This document shows positions 27,042 to 35,471 of a DNA stretch of 64,000 bases, one piece after another; the stretch's first letter is position 1; every line of letters starts with the position of its first letter. Made by a program: the position numbers and the translations under genes. Location: the NCBI RefSeq assembly GCF_027460065.1, contig NZ_JAPYZZ010000001.1, positions 562,864 to 626,863 on the forward strand, given 5' to 3'. Source of the DNA: Martinezella rhizogenes. Its GTDB lineage: Bacteria; Pseudomonadota; Alphaproteobacteria; Rhizobiales; Rhizobiaceae. Below the pieces are notes generated by a model. That model ran no database searches. It was not told the origin of the DNA and was given only the letters and a program-made list of their open reading frames with translations.

Positions 27042-27965
27042 CTACTTGAAAAGAACCGGAAGGGTAAAACTGGTATTTGCGCCCGCTGGCGGCGGTGAAA
27101 CGGACGCTTTTTGTATGACGGCCAGAAGCTTCTGATCCATCGCAGAGTCACCGGTGGACGAAAGGATTCTCGCACCGCCTACGGATCCGCCGCTATCTAT
27201 CTTGAATGATACCGTAATGGCCATGCCGGATTTTCCAGCCGCCCGGGCCAGTCGCCTTTGCATCGCCGAGCGTACTTTTGCGTCCCAGTCAGCTTTTGAC
27301 ATGGACGATGACGAGAAGAAGCCGGCATTGCTGCGCGATGCCGCCGTCCGGTCGGATTGCTGGGCTTCCGCCTTCGCCGTTTCGCGCAATTCCGATGCCT
27401 GCTGCGGTTTGGGACGCTGTCGCTCGACCTTCTTTTTCTCTTCCGGCTCTTTCTTTTCCACCTTCTTTTCGACGGGCGGCGGCGGCGGCCGCATGACGGG
27501 CAAGGGCACCTCGACATTTTCGAGTTCCGCCATCATCTGTTCCTGCACGGGATCGATCGGCTCCACCGGCTCGGGAATTTCCTGCGGTTCGACGATCTCT
27601 TCGACCGGTGGTTCGGGTGGCTGGATGGGCTCGGGCGGCGGCGTTTCCGCAACCGGTTCCGGTGGGGGCGGCTCTTCCGGAGCAGCTTCCTCCACCGGTT
27701 CGCTGCTGTCGCTCTTCACCTCCTGGGTGTCTTCGACATCCTGCGCCTGCGTCGTTTCCTCGGTTTTAACGGCTTCCGGTATCGCCGCCATTTCAATCAT
27801 GATCGCGGCAGGCGGCTGTCCGCCGGCATCCTGTTCCTCGGGCTCCTGCATCAGATAATAGGCAAAACCGGCATGAACGCTCAGCATGAGCAGCGCCGCG
27901 GCAGACCACAGCGTCACTTCCCAAAGACGGGAATGGCGGGCCTGCGGGTAGCCGTTTTCAGTCAT
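27042..27965 (-). CDS. tonB: TonB-family energy transducer
   Basis: TonB (307 residues) transmits proton-motive energy to outer-membrane siderophore and heme receptors. One N-terminal membrane helix (about residues 14-36) is followed by a long Pro/Glu-rich periplasmic spacer with PPPPEPV and PEPVEPIDPV runs, a Lys/Glu-rich stretch (KKVEKKEPEEKKKVERQRPK), and a C-terminal TonB domain (about 220-307) ending SFTLPVLFK. The start overlaps exbD by four bases. It forms the tonB-exbD-exbB unit read exbB first. Confidence 0.92.
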   Translation of the reverse strand: MTENGYPQARHSRLWEVTLWSAAALLMLSVHAGFAYYLMQEPEEQDAGGQPPAAIMIEMAAIPEAVKTEETTQAQDVEDTQEVKSDSSEPVEEAAPEEPPPPEPVAETPPPEPIQPPEPPVEEIVEPQEIPEPVEPIDPVQEQMMAELENVEVPLPVMRPPPPPVEKKVEKKEPEEKKKVERQRPKPQQASELRETAKAEAQQSDRTAASRSNAGFFSSSSMSKADWDAKVRSAMQRRLARAAGKSGMAITVSFKIDSGGSVGGARILSSTGDSAMDQKLLAVIQKASVSPPPAGANTSFTLPVLFK

Positions 27966-28465
27966 GGCACCGTTCCCTGCCCTGCCGGCGCGGCGGGCTG
28001 GCCAAAGGGTTGGGCCGTCGTGGAACTGGCAGGCTGAGACGCCGCAGCCGCGTTTTCCAGCCCGACAAGGGCGATCTTCAGATAACCGGCATCCCTGAGA
28101 AGGTTCATGATTTCCATGAAGTGACCGTAATCAACGGCTTTGTCAGCCCGCAGGAAGATACGCGTATCCTTCTTGCCACCCGTCTGGCGGTCGATCGCTG
28201 CCGCCAGGGCCTCGCGGGCAACCGCATCATTGCCGAGATTGAGCGAGAGATCGTCCTTGACCGTCAGATAAAGCGGCTCCTCCGGCCGCTCCGCTGGCTT
28301 GGCGGTGGATGCGGGCAGATCGACATTTACGTCGACGGTCGCCAGCGGTGCGGCCACCATGAAGATGATGAGCAGAACCAGCATCACGTCGATAAAGGGT
28401 GTGACGTTGATTTCGTGGTTCTCGGAGAGATCGTCTCCGCTATTTTCGCGAATACCGCCAGCCAT
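27962..28465 (-). CDS. exbD: Biopolymer transport protein ExbD
   Basis: ExbD (167 residues) has one membrane helix (about 22-42) in the hallmark sequence INVTPFIDVMLVLLIIFMV, whose Asp takes part in proton conduction with ExbB. The periplasmic part contains LRADKAVDYGHFMEIMNLLRDAG. The C-terminus is Ala/Gln/Pro-rich (AAAASQPASSTTAQPF). It lies 6 bp after exbB and overlaps tonB. Confidence 0.95.
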   Translation of the reverse strand: MAGGIRENSGDDLSENHEINVTPFIDVMLVLLIIFMVAAPLATVDVNVDLPASTAKPAERPEEPLYLTVKDDLSLNLGNDAVAREALAAAIDRQTGGKKDTRIFLRADKAVDYGHFMEIMNLLRDAGYLKIALVGLENAAAASQPASSTTAQPFGQPAAPAGQGTVP

Positions 28466-28471
28466 GACCGA

Positions 28472-29626
28472 TCACCGTCCAACCAGCGACACGGCCGGCT
28501 TGCTGGTGCTGCCGGGCGGAATGCGGCGAAAATCGAGGTCGCGGCTGACGAGGCGCTCCACGCCGGCTGCGGCATCCGCCAGCAGATGACGGTATCCGGT
28601 AATCGAGCGGGCGAAGACGTTGTAGATCACCACCGCCGGAATTGCCGCGACAAGGCCGATGGCGGTGGCGAGAAGCGCCTCGGCAATGCCGGGCGCCACG
28701 ACGGCGAGATTGGTGGTCTGCGATTCCGAAATGCTGATGAAGGAATTCATGATGCCCCAGACCGTGCCGAAAAGGCCAACAAAGGGCGCGGTGGAACCGA
28801 TGGTTGCCAGAGCACCCGTTCCGCGTGACATACGGCGACCCGCATGGGTTTCAATCCGCGACAGCGCCGAGGAAACGCGCTCCTTGATGCCGCCGCCATC
28901 GGTGTGTTCGACCACCGCATCGGAAAGCTGCATTTCGTGGGTTGCCATACGCAGCATCAGCGCGGCAGGTCCACCCTTGTTTTCGACAGCATCGGTGGCC
29001 TCGGCAAGTGTTTTTGCCCGGCGAATGACCTTCAGCGTCGAGCCGGCACGCACGCGTGCGCCTGCGAGCTCGATCGACTTCGCCACCCAGACCGTCCAGG
29101 TGACGAGTGAGGCGAAGGCGAGACCGATCATGACGCCCTTGACGACCCAGTCCGCCGCCATGAACATGCCCCAAGGCGACAGGTTGTGCGGGATGTCCGT
29201 GCGACGTTCGGCACTGCCCGGCTCGGCGCTGATGGTTTCTACCGGGGTGGAGGTTTCACTCGGCACGGGCGTCTGGTTCGTCTGGGCGGGTTGCTCGGTC
29301 TGCGCCGGCTGCGGCGCACTGCCTTGAGACGCCGGCGCGGGATCGGTCGCGGATTGAGCAGGCGCAGGCTCGGGCGATGAGGGCTGCGCGGTTGCGGAAG
29401 GCTCGGCGGTTGGTGCGCTCGGCGTTGCGGGAGCTGCCGGCGCCTGTGAAGGCTGAACCGTTTCCGTCTGTGGCGCGGATTGAATCTGGGTTTCAGGGGT
29501 CTGCTGAGCAAACACCGCACCGGCACTCAGGCCCGTCAGCAAGGTGACAGCCATGGCAAGAGAGGCATGCCGTGTTGTGTTTGCCTTGGTGAAGGACGCG
29601 GAAGAAGTGAAGGTCTCAGCTGACAT
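28472..29626 (-). CDS. exbB: Biopolymer transport protein ExbB with Pro/Ala-rich N-terminal region
   Basis: The 384-residue ExbB begins with a signal-like hydrophobic segment (about 22-41, ending GAVFAQQ), then about 100 residues rich in Pro, Ala, Gln, Ser and Thr, then the MotA/TolQ/ExbB proton-channel domain (about 150-370, with GTVWGIMNSF and EALLATAIGLVAAIPAVVIYN). The extended N-terminus is known in rhizobial ExbB but absent from E. coli ExbB (244 residues). It is first in the exbB-exbD-tonB unit. A 30-bp palindrome lies 117 bp upstream of the start and may bind an iron or other regulator. Confidence 0.93.
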   Translation of the reverse strand: MSAETFTSSASFTKANTTRHASLAMAVTLLTGLSAGAVFAQQTPETQIQSAPQTETVQPSQAPAAPATPSAPTAEPSATAQPSSPEPAPAQSATDPAPASQGSAPQPAQTEQPAQTNQTPVPSETSTPVETISAEPGSAERRTDIPHNLSPWGMFMAADWVVKGVMIGLAFASLVTWTVWVAKSIELAGARVRAGSTLKVIRRAKTLAEATDAVENKGGPAALMLRMATHEMQLSDAVVEHTDGGGIKERVSSALSRIETHAGRRMSRGTGALATIGSTAPFVGLFGTVWGIMNSFISISESQTTNLAVVAPGIAEALLATAIGLVAAIPAVVIYNVFARSITGYRHLLADAAAGVERLVSRDLDFRRIPPGSTSKPAVSLVGR

Positions 29627-29742
29627 AATTTTTATCCCGGATTTCCGTCGATGAACTCATCCGCAGATTGACCGGTCCTGAAAACCGGGGCCATCAACGG
29701 ACGCCGTCGTGTAAGCTTGACGTTCCGATAATAAACCTGAGT

Positions 29743-29772
29743 TCTTTTGACAACTATTATATTGTCAAAAGA
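29743..29772. promoter_or_regulatory. 30-bp palindrome upstream of exbB
   Basis: TCTTTTGACAA-N8-TTGTCAAAAGA has perfect 11-bp arms. It is AT-rich and lacks a T run in either direction, so it is more like an operator than a terminator. It does not match the Irr ICE motif I know (TTTAGAA-N-TTCTAAA) or the RirA iron box. Confidence 0.5.
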
Positions 29773-29819
29773 CGACCCGTAAACTCTTCTTTGCAAAAAA
29801 TTGATCGCCCCAAGCAGTT

Positions 29820-30557
29820 TCAGCTGTTTTGTGAAGGTGAAAACTGCGCAACCAGCGCATGCCGGTCTCCGGGATAGGTGACCCGGACGCGGGTAATGTA
29901 ATCCGCCCCATGCCAGGTGCGGCGATCGATGACCAGACAGGCCGCACCGGAGGCAATACCCAGTGCCGCGGCGTTTTTGCGATCTGCGGAAACAGCGCTA
30001 ATGCGATGTTCGGCAGCGCTCCAGGGTACCATCTTCAGCAGCCAAGTTCCCGGCCCGACATTTGAAAAATCAGTGTGTTCCGCCTCGGGAACGGCGGTGA
30101 CATTGATAGTACGTTCCTCAAGGCAAAAGGGAACGCCGCCGGCAAAATGCGTGCAGGTGAGTTCCAGAACCGGCGCATCGGCGGCAAGCGCCATGGCCGC
30201 GCCATCTTCCTTGCCCGCAGGGCGCAGCCGTCGTTTATCAAGACTGTAGCCATAAACGAGACCGAGCGCCTGCACCTCCCGCTCGATATCGTGGATTTCC
30301 AACACGGCGGATTGCGCGTGGGGCTGGCGAACAAAGGTGCCGAGACGCCGGCGTCTTTCAATCAAGCCGCGTTGTACCAGTTCGCCGAGTGCCTTGTTCA
30401 CCGTCATACGCGAACAGGCATATTGCCGGGTCATCTCGTGTTCGAAGGGGATACGATATCCCGGCGGCCATTCGCCCGACATGATGTGGCGCTCGACATC
30501 GTTACGGATGCGCTCGTGCAGCGATTTTTCCTGAAGATCGGCGCCTGTGCTCCTCAT
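29820..30557 (-). CDS. HutC-like GntR-family repressor
   Basis: The 245-residue protein has an N-terminal GntR winged helix (about residues 12-78: LHERIRNDVERHIMSGEWPPG to GLIERRRRLGTFV) and a UTRA domain (about 95-240) with the HutC-type LEIHDIEREVQALG linker. It is the last gene of the SBP-permease-ATPase operon on the minus strand, 34 bp after the ATPase, so it probably autoregulates this importer. A TGTCTAGACA-type palindrome, the kind HutC proteins bind, lies inside the operon promoter at 33310-33323. HutC classically responds to urocanate; whether this one does is unknown, and no hut catabolic gene is present here. Confidence 0.85.
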   Translation of the reverse strand: MRSTGADLQEKSLHERIRNDVERHIMSGEWPPGYRIPFEHEMTRQYACSRMTVNKALGELVQRGLIERRRRLGTFVRQPHAQSAVLEIHDIEREVQALGLVYGYSLDKRRLRPAGKEDGAAMALAADAPVLELTCTHFAGGVPFCLEERTINVTAVPEAEHTDFSNVGPGTWLLKMVPWSAAEHRISAVSADRKNAAALGIASGAACLVIDRRTWHGADYITRVRVTYPGDRHALVAQFSPSQNS

Positions 30558-30591
30558 CCCGATACGTCTCTCCTCCCCTTTGCCGGATCAG

Positions 30592-31377
30592 CTAGCCATG
30601 GGCAGCGGCGGCGATCGCCTCGCTGCGTATTTCCTCCGTGAGTTTCGCCCGCAGCTCGGAAAACTCCGGGCTGGCCTTGATGGTGTAGTGCCGCGGATGC
30701 GGCAGGTCGACCGGCGTGATCGACTTGATGCGGCCCGGCCTTGCGGACATGGTCACGACGCGCGAGGCCATGAAGACCGCCTCCTCGATATCGTGAGTGA
30801 CGAAAATGACCGTCTTCTGCTCACGTTCCCATATGCCGAGCAGCAATTCCTGCATCAGGCCGCGCGTCTGGTTGTCGAGGGCGCCGAAAGGCTCGTCCAG
30901 CAACAGGATTTTCGGGCCATTCGCCAAGGCGCGGGCAATCGCCGTTCTCTGCTGCATGCCGCCGGACAGTTGTTTCGGCCAATGGTTTTCGAAACCGCGC
31001 AGGCCGACCTTATCGATATAGCTGTCGACGATCTCCCATTTTTCCTTCTCGGCCACGCCGCGTTCGCGCAGGCCGAAGGCGACGTTTTCACGGATCGTCA
31101 GCCAGGGAAACAGGGTGTAGGACTGGAACACCATGCCGCGATCCGCGCCCGGACTGGTCACCGCCTTGCCCGACAACAGGACTTCGCCCGTCGTCGGACG
31201 GTCGAGGCCAGCGATAATGCGCAGCAAGGTCGATTTTCCGCATCCCGACGGACCAAGGATGGTGACGAAATCATTGCGTGGGATTTCCAGATCGGTCGGC
31301 TGCAGGGCCAGCGTCGGCTGGCCGCCCTGCACGCCCGGAAAAGTGCGGCTGACGCCCTTGATAACGAGTTCGCTCAT
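30592..31377 (-). CDS. SsuB/TauB-type ABC transporter ATP-binding protein
   Basis: The 261-residue ATPase has Walker A GPSGCGKST near residue 43, signature LSGGMQQRTAIARAL, Walker B ILLLDEPFGALD and the H-loop VTHDIEEAVFMASRV. These fit the nitrate/sulfonate/taurine class of importers. The start overlaps the permease stop in TGATG. The substrate is not shown by the ATPase. Confidence 0.93.
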   Translation of the reverse strand: MSELVIKGVSRTFPGVQGGQPTLALQPTDLEIPRNDFVTILGPSGCGKSTLLRIIAGLDRPTTGEVLLSGKAVTSPGADRGMVFQSYTLFPWLTIRENVAFGLRERGVAEKEKWEIVDSYIDKVGLRGFENHWPKQLSGGMQQRTAIARALANGPKILLLDEPFGALDNQTRGLMQELLLGIWEREQKTVIFVTHDIEEAVFMASRVVTMSARPGRIKSITPVDLPHPRHYTIKASPEFSELRAKLTEEIRSEAIAAAAHG

Positions 31378-32150
31378 CAGGCAAGCCTCCAGGCGAAAAG
31401 CTTCCGGTTCAGCGATTTGAACGCGAAATCCGAGATTAGGCCGATGACACCGATGACGATGATGCCGAAAATGATCTGCCCGGTCGCCATCAGCGCCTGG
31501 CTGTTGATGATCATGTAACCGATGCCAGAGGAAGCTCCGATCAGTTCAGCAACGATGACATAGGTCCAGGCCCAGCCAAGAACGAGGCGGAGGATTTCAG
31601 CAATGTCAGGCGCATTGGCGGGAATGAGAACACGGCGCACCACACCACGGTCCTTCGCGCCCAGCGTATAAGCGGCTTCCACCAGATCACGCCTCGTGCC
31701 GGCAACCGCCACGGCAACCATCAGGATGATCTGGAAGACGGCACCGATGAAGATCACCAGCAGCTTCTGCATTTCGCCGATGCCGGCCCAGAGAATGAGC
31801 AACGGCACAAAGGCGGAGGCCGGAAGATAACGCGCAAAGGACACGAAGGGCTCAAGCAGCGCCTCGATCGGCTTATAAGCCCCCATGGCGATACCAACAG
31901 GCACGGCGACCACCGATGCCAGCACGAAACCGCCCACAACGCGCCAGATGGTCATGCCGATATCACCGGCAAAACCCTGATCGGTCAGCAGATAGATGCC
32001 GTCCTTGAGCATGGTGATCGGGTCAGCCAGAAAGGTTGGCGACACGAAACCGCCGAGCGTGGCAAAGCCCCAGGCGGATAAAAACAGCACAAAGAACAGA
32101 ATGCCGAGGATGATCCTCGTGCTGTTCTTGATGGGTTGAAGAGGTTGCAT
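31377..32150 (-). CDS. SsuC/TauC-type ABC transporter permease
   Basis: The 257-residue permease has about six hydrophobic helices and the class-typical segments ASVVAVPVGIAMGAYKPIEALLEPF, PASAFVPLLILWAGIGEMQKLLVIF and the coupling loop AAYTLGAKDRGVVRRVLIPANAPDI. It forms the channel of the importer whose ATPase overlaps its stop. A GC-rich hairpin lies between it and the upstream binding-protein gene. Confidence 0.93.
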   Translation of the reverse strand: MQPLQPIKNSTRIILGILFFVLFLSAWGFATLGGFVSPTFLADPITMLKDGIYLLTDQGFAGDIGMTIWRVVGGFVLASVVAVPVGIAMGAYKPIEALLEPFVSFARYLPASAFVPLLILWAGIGEMQKLLVIFIGAVFQIILMVAVAVAGTRRDLVEAAYTLGAKDRGVVRRVLIPANAPDIAEILRLVLGWAWTYVIVAELIGASSGIGYMIINSQALMATGQIIFGIIVIGVIGLISDFAFKSLNRKLFAWRLA

Positions 32151-32172
32151 TCTATCGCCTGTCCGGAAAACC

Positions 32173-32194
32173 GGCGCGGCACTTTCGCCGCGCC
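32173..32194 (-). repeat. Intercistronic hairpin between binding-protein and permease genes
   Basis: GGCGCGGC-ACTTTC-GCCGCGCC is a perfect 8-bp stem with a short T run beyond it on the minus strand (GGTTTTCC). It may protect the binding-protein mRNA or attenuate the permease. Confidence 0.45.
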
Positions 32195-32288
32195 ATCAGA
32201 GCACTGCATGCCTTTCAGGGCACACAATCGACGCTCTCAAATTATCACTGACCGTGCATTCCCCGCAGGGCTGCCGCCGCCTTTTCTC

Positions 32289-33230
32289 TCACTTGATGAA
32301 AGATGTATCCGCGAGCGTCGAAAGATCGGGCTTCGACTTTATCACGCCGATTTCAAGAAGCAGATCCGCCGACTTTTCGGAGAACGTTTTGAACTCACCC
32401 TCGAAGAATTTCTGGTTGGAGGCTTTGTCCTGCCATTCGAGGAATTTTGCCGAAGCGGCAAAGGCCTCGCCCGACTGCTTCACATCAGCACCCATCGTGG
32501 CATAGGATTTCTCCGGGTCGGCCTTGATGAGTTCCAGCGCCTGGAAATAGCTGTCCGCCAGGGCCTTGGCCGCCTGCGGATTGGCCTTCAGGAAGTCCGG
32601 CGTGCAGCCGAAAGTATCCATGACCGCGGGATAATCCAGCGTCGTGGCGAGAATCTTGCCTTTGTCAGGCGCGGCGCGCACGGTGGAGAGATAGGGCTCA
32701 TAGGTCATGGCCGCTTCATTCTGGCCGGCGACGAAGGCCTGCGCGGCCGGTCCCGGCTCAAGGTTGACGACCTTCACATCCTTCAGCGTCAGGCCATTTT
32801 CCTTGAGGATCCAGGCAAGGAAGAAATAGGGCGAGGTGCCCGGCGCGGACGCGGCGACAGTCTTGCCCTTGAGGTCCGCGACCTTCGAGACATCGCTGCG
32901 CACCGCGATGCCATCGGCACCGTGCGATTTGTCCATCTGGAAAATCTGGGTGGATTTCACGCCATTGGCGTTCCAGGCGATCCATGTTTCCACCGTGGTG
33001 GCCGCGCACTGGATGTCACCGGAAGCAAGAGCGAGATGGCGGCTGGCCTGCGGTATCTTCTTGATATCGACCTTCAGGCCATTCTTTTCGAAAATGCCGG
33101 CCTGCTTGGCAAGCGTCAGCGGTGCAAAACCCGTCCAGCCGGACATGCCGATCGTCACCGACGTTTCGGCATAGGCGGAAGCGGATGAGGCAAGTGCTGC
33201 AATAGTGGCGAGAACCCACGTTCTTTTCAT
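32289..33230 (-). CDS. NMT1/SsuA-like periplasmic substrate-binding protein
   Basis: The 313-residue protein has a signal peptide (residues 1-21, ending SAYAE) and a periplasmic-binding fold of the nitrate/sulfonate/taurine family: VTIGMSGWTGFAPLTLAKQAGIFEKNG, GDIQCAATTVETWIAW and LKGKTVAASAPGTSPYFF. It is the first gene of an importer operon. ATG 33230 starts the signal peptide; upstream in-frame extension would be charged. The ligand is unknown. The HutC-like regulator at the end of the operon makes an imidazole or amino-acid-derived compound conceivable, but this is speculation. Confidence 0.9.
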   Translation of the reverse strand: MKRTWVLATIAALASSASAYAETSVTIGMSGWTGFAPLTLAKQAGIFEKNGLKVDIKKIPQASRHLALASGDIQCAATTVETWIAWNANGVKSTQIFQMDKSHGADGIAVRSDVSKVADLKGKTVAASAPGTSPYFFLAWILKENGLTLKDVKVVNLEPGPAAQAFVAGQNEAAMTYEPYLSTVRAAPDKGKILATTLDYPAVMDTFGCTPDFLKANPQAAKALADSYFQALELIKADPEKSYATMGADVKQSGEAFAASAKFLEWQDKASNQKFFEGEFKTFSEKSADLLLEIGVIKSKPDLSTLADTSFIK

Positions 33231-33301
33231 GATCCGGACCCCTTTTGACTTATTTTTGTGCGATGTTATTTTTCGCCTTATTTGAGGCATGGTAGGCAGG
33301 G

Positions 33302-33330
33302 ATTCTATATTTGTCTAGACAAAATAGAAG
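33302..33330 (-). promoter_or_regulatory. Promoter with internal HutC-type operator
   Basis: On the minus strand CTTCTA and TAGAAT are spaced by 17 bp, and the spacer contains the perfect palindrome TTTGTCTAGACAAA (33310-33323). A repressor bound there would block RNA polymerase. A related core, TCTAGACA, recurs at 33375-33382. The binding-protein gene starts 72 bp downstream of the -10. Confidence 0.55.
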
Positions 33331-33436
33331 CGCTTGAACACCTCCGGAAAGATTGCAAACCGACCCTCCGGCATTCTAGACATAGGATAACACGGCCTAG
33401 CTGTCGGGCAGCTGTTTTTCGATATCGAGCGTTCCC

Positions 33437-34147
33437 ATGACCAGACAAAGACGTCGTAATATCATCAGGGCGAGGCGCACCGGAACCGGAATTGCGCTGG
33501 TGGCCGCCATCTCCTTCATAGCGGGCATGACGGATGCGGTGGGCCTGCATATTTCAGGCGACTTCGTATCGTTCATGACCGGCAACACCACCCGCGCCGC
33601 CGTCTCGGCGCAGGCGGGTCTCTATTCCCACGCCGCGAAACTGCTTTTCGCCATCGTTGCTTTCGTGGCCGGCAATGCCGGCGGCATCGTGGTAGCGCAC
33701 AAGTTCGAGCGGCGCATCTTTGCCGTTCTCATGGCGGTGGGAGCTCTGGTGGTGATTGCCGCATTGCTGCCCGGCGAGGCTACCGCGCTTGCGCAGTTTT
33801 ACCTCGTGGTCTTCGCCATGGGCATGGTCAACGCCGCCGTGGAGCATATAGAGGGGTTACCGATCGGGCTTACCTATGTGACGGGCGCTCTTTCCCGCTT
33901 CGGCCGCGGCATCGGCCGTTTTCTTCTCGGTGACCGGAGCTTCGACTGGGGCATCCAGATCGTTCCGTGGCTCGGCATGCTGAGCGGCGCGATCTGCGGC
34001 GCCGTTCTCGGCGCCACTCTCCAGTCCGATGCTCTGTGGGTAGTTGCGGGCGCGGTTTTCGCCGTCGCCATCACCACGCTCATCATTCCGCGCTCATTGC
34101 GCCAGCGCTATAATCAGCGGGTCAAAATCCGGCGGATTGCACCTTGA
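33437..34147 (+). CDS. DUF1275 (YoaK-family) membrane protein
   Basis: This 236-residue inner-membrane protein has about six hydrophobic segments and the DUF1275 hallmarks GMTDAVGLHISGDFVSFMTGNTTR near the N-terminus and LPIGLTYVTGALSRFGRGI in the second half. The function of the family is unknown; a transport role is suspected from its architecture. It is divergent from the importer operon across a 206-bp gap, and the C-terminus is Arg/Lys-rich. No partner gene is evident. Confidence 0.88.
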   Translation: MTRQRRRNIIRARRTGTGIALVAAISFIAGMTDAVGLHISGDFVSFMTGNTTRAAVSAQAGLYSHAAKLLFAIVAFVAGNAGGIVVAHKFERRIFAVLMAVGALVVIAALLPGEATALAQFYLVVFAMGMVNAAVEHIEGLPIGLTYVTGALSRFGRGIGRFLLGDRSFDWGIQIVPWLGMLSGAICGAVLGATLQSDALWVVAGAVFAVAITTLIIPRSLRQRYNQRVKIRRIAP

Positions 34148-34160
34148 TCATCGCCCCCCA

Positions 34161-34634
34161 TCACTTTCGCGAAATCGTCACGAATTTCGTGCCGCGAACC
34201 CGCACCGTCATCAGGCAGGGCTCCTTGTCGGTACGCTCGCAATAACGCGGATGCATCCTCAGCACAAAAACCATGTTGCCGAACCGCTTGATGAAATCAT
34301 AGCTGTAGATCCGGGCGGTGGCGATCATCAGATAGCCGCCCTCTTTCACCTGGACGTAGAAATTATAGGGGCATCCTTCGTCGTCGCAGCTGCGGCCCTT
34401 TTCACCGTCGCAATCCAGAACGCCGTGATTGACGACGGCATCCATCAGGCCGTCATTGTTGATATCCAGCCGCGTGACGAAATCATCGCCGAAGGCCGCC
34501 ACCTTGCACTCATTGCGGAAATGATCCTTCTCGTAAATCTCCGGGTCGCTCACCAGCTGCTGCTGCGCCGAGAGCGCTACCGGAAACATCAAGAGGACCA
34601 GCGCCTGAAGAGCGGCAACGAGAGCGATTCGCAC
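34161..34634 (-). CDS. Secreted Asp-rich hypothetical protein with EF-hand-like loop
   Basis: The 157-residue product begins at GTG 34634, which has AAAGGAAAA upstream, and gives the signal peptide MRIALVAALQALVLLMFPVALSAQ. The mature part contains DINNDGLMD, which fits the DxNxDGxxD calcium loop of EF-hand/dockerin repeats, and six cysteines that could form disulfides (for example LDCDGEKGRSCDDEGCPYNF). I recognise no enzyme motif. It converges with the DUF1275 gene 13 bp away and is divergent from the next gene. It may be a calcium-binding or structural periplasmic protein. Confidence 0.75.
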   Translation of the reverse strand: MRIALVAALQALVLLMFPVALSAQQQLVSDPEIYEKDHFRNECKVAAFGDDFVTRLDINNDGLMDAVVNHGVLDCDGEKGRSCDDEGCPYNFYVQVKEGGYLMIATARIYSYDFIKRFGNMVFVLRMHPRYCERTDKEPCLMTVRVRGTKFVTISRK

Positions 34635-34757
34635 GGCATTTTCCTTTGCATCCGTTTCGGTTATGGATGTTGCGATCATCCGGGCGGTCAGCCTAGAGTT
34701 TAGTGCTTGCGCGACACTGACGTGTTCGCGGCCCGTGTTTCCAGGGGGAACCTTTTC

Positions 34758-35396
34758 ATGACACTTCTGGGTTTTCTCGATTATGCCGGTGTCGCCGTCT
34801 TTGCCGCAACCGGCGCTCTGGCCGCCTCACGCAAGCAGCTCGACCTGATCGGCTTCCTGTTTTTCGCGGCGGCGACCGGCATTGGCGGCGGCACGGTTCG
34901 CGATCTTGTGCTGGGCAGAACGCCGGTCTTCTGGGTGATAAACCCCACCTATATTCTCGTCTGTGTCTCGGTCGCGGTTCTGCTGTTTTTCACCGCGCAT
35001 CTTTTCGAATCCCGTTATCGGGTATTGATCTGGCTCGATGCGCTCGGCCTTTCCGCCTATTGCGTCATGGGAGCAGCCAAAGGTCTCGCTGCAAGCGGCT
35101 CGGCAACCGTCGCCATCGTCACAGGTGTTCTGACGGCGACGTTCGGTGGTGTTTTGCGCGATATTATGGCCGGAGAGCCATCGGTTCTGCTGCGCCCGGA
35201 AATCTACATCACCTGCGCGCTTTTGGGCTCCTCCACCTTCATTGTCGTCTATTTCCTCGGCGCACCGCTTTATGCCGCATCAGCGGCGGGTTTCCTGACC
35301 GCCTTCTGCGTGCGATCAGGCGCGCTGATCTTCGGCTGGACCTTCCCGCCCTATAAGGCCAAGCCCGGCAGGCGACCGGAAGACGTCATGAAGTGA
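34758..35396 (+). CDS. UPF0126/TRIC-type membrane channel protein
   Basis: The 212-residue membrane protein has the internal duplication of the UPF0126 (TRIC cation channel) family: GIGGGTVRDLVLGRTP in the first half and ATFGGVLRDIMAGEPS in the second, each with GGxxRD. Around six to seven helices are predicted. CAGGGGGAA precedes ATG 34758. Prokaryotic TRIC homologues conduct monovalent cations; for this group glycine uptake has also been proposed, so the transported species is uncertain. It is followed by a bidirectional hairpin and convergent irr. Confidence 0.88.
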   Translation: MTLLGFLDYAGVAVFAATGALAASRKQLDLIGFLFFAAATGIGGGTVRDLVLGRTPVFWVINPTYILVCVSVAVLLFFTAHLFESRYRVLIWLDALGLSAYCVMGAAKGLAASGSATVAIVTGVLTATFGGVLRDIMAGEPSVLLRPEIYITCALLGSSTFIVVYFLGAPLYAASAAGFLTAFCVRSGALIFGWTFPPYKAKPGRRPEDVMK

Positions 35397-35422
35397 CATG
35401 TGGAAATGATCACTGAAAACAG

Positions 35423-35446
35423 AAATGGCGCCCATGGGCGCCATTT
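35423..35446. terminator. Bidirectional terminator between the TRIC-like gene and irr
   Basis: AAATGGCGCCC-AT-GGGCGCCATTT is a perfect 11-bp palindrome with A-rich and T-rich edges. It sits in the 75-bp gap between convergent genes and could end both transcripts. Confidence 0.65.
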
Positions 35447-35471
35447 TCATATTCACTATCGGACAAAAACG

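Noticed and set aside
27154-27858. A Ser/Gly-rich 234-codon frame antisense to tonB.
   Set aside because: The composition is the complement of the Pro/Glu-rich spacer of TonB.
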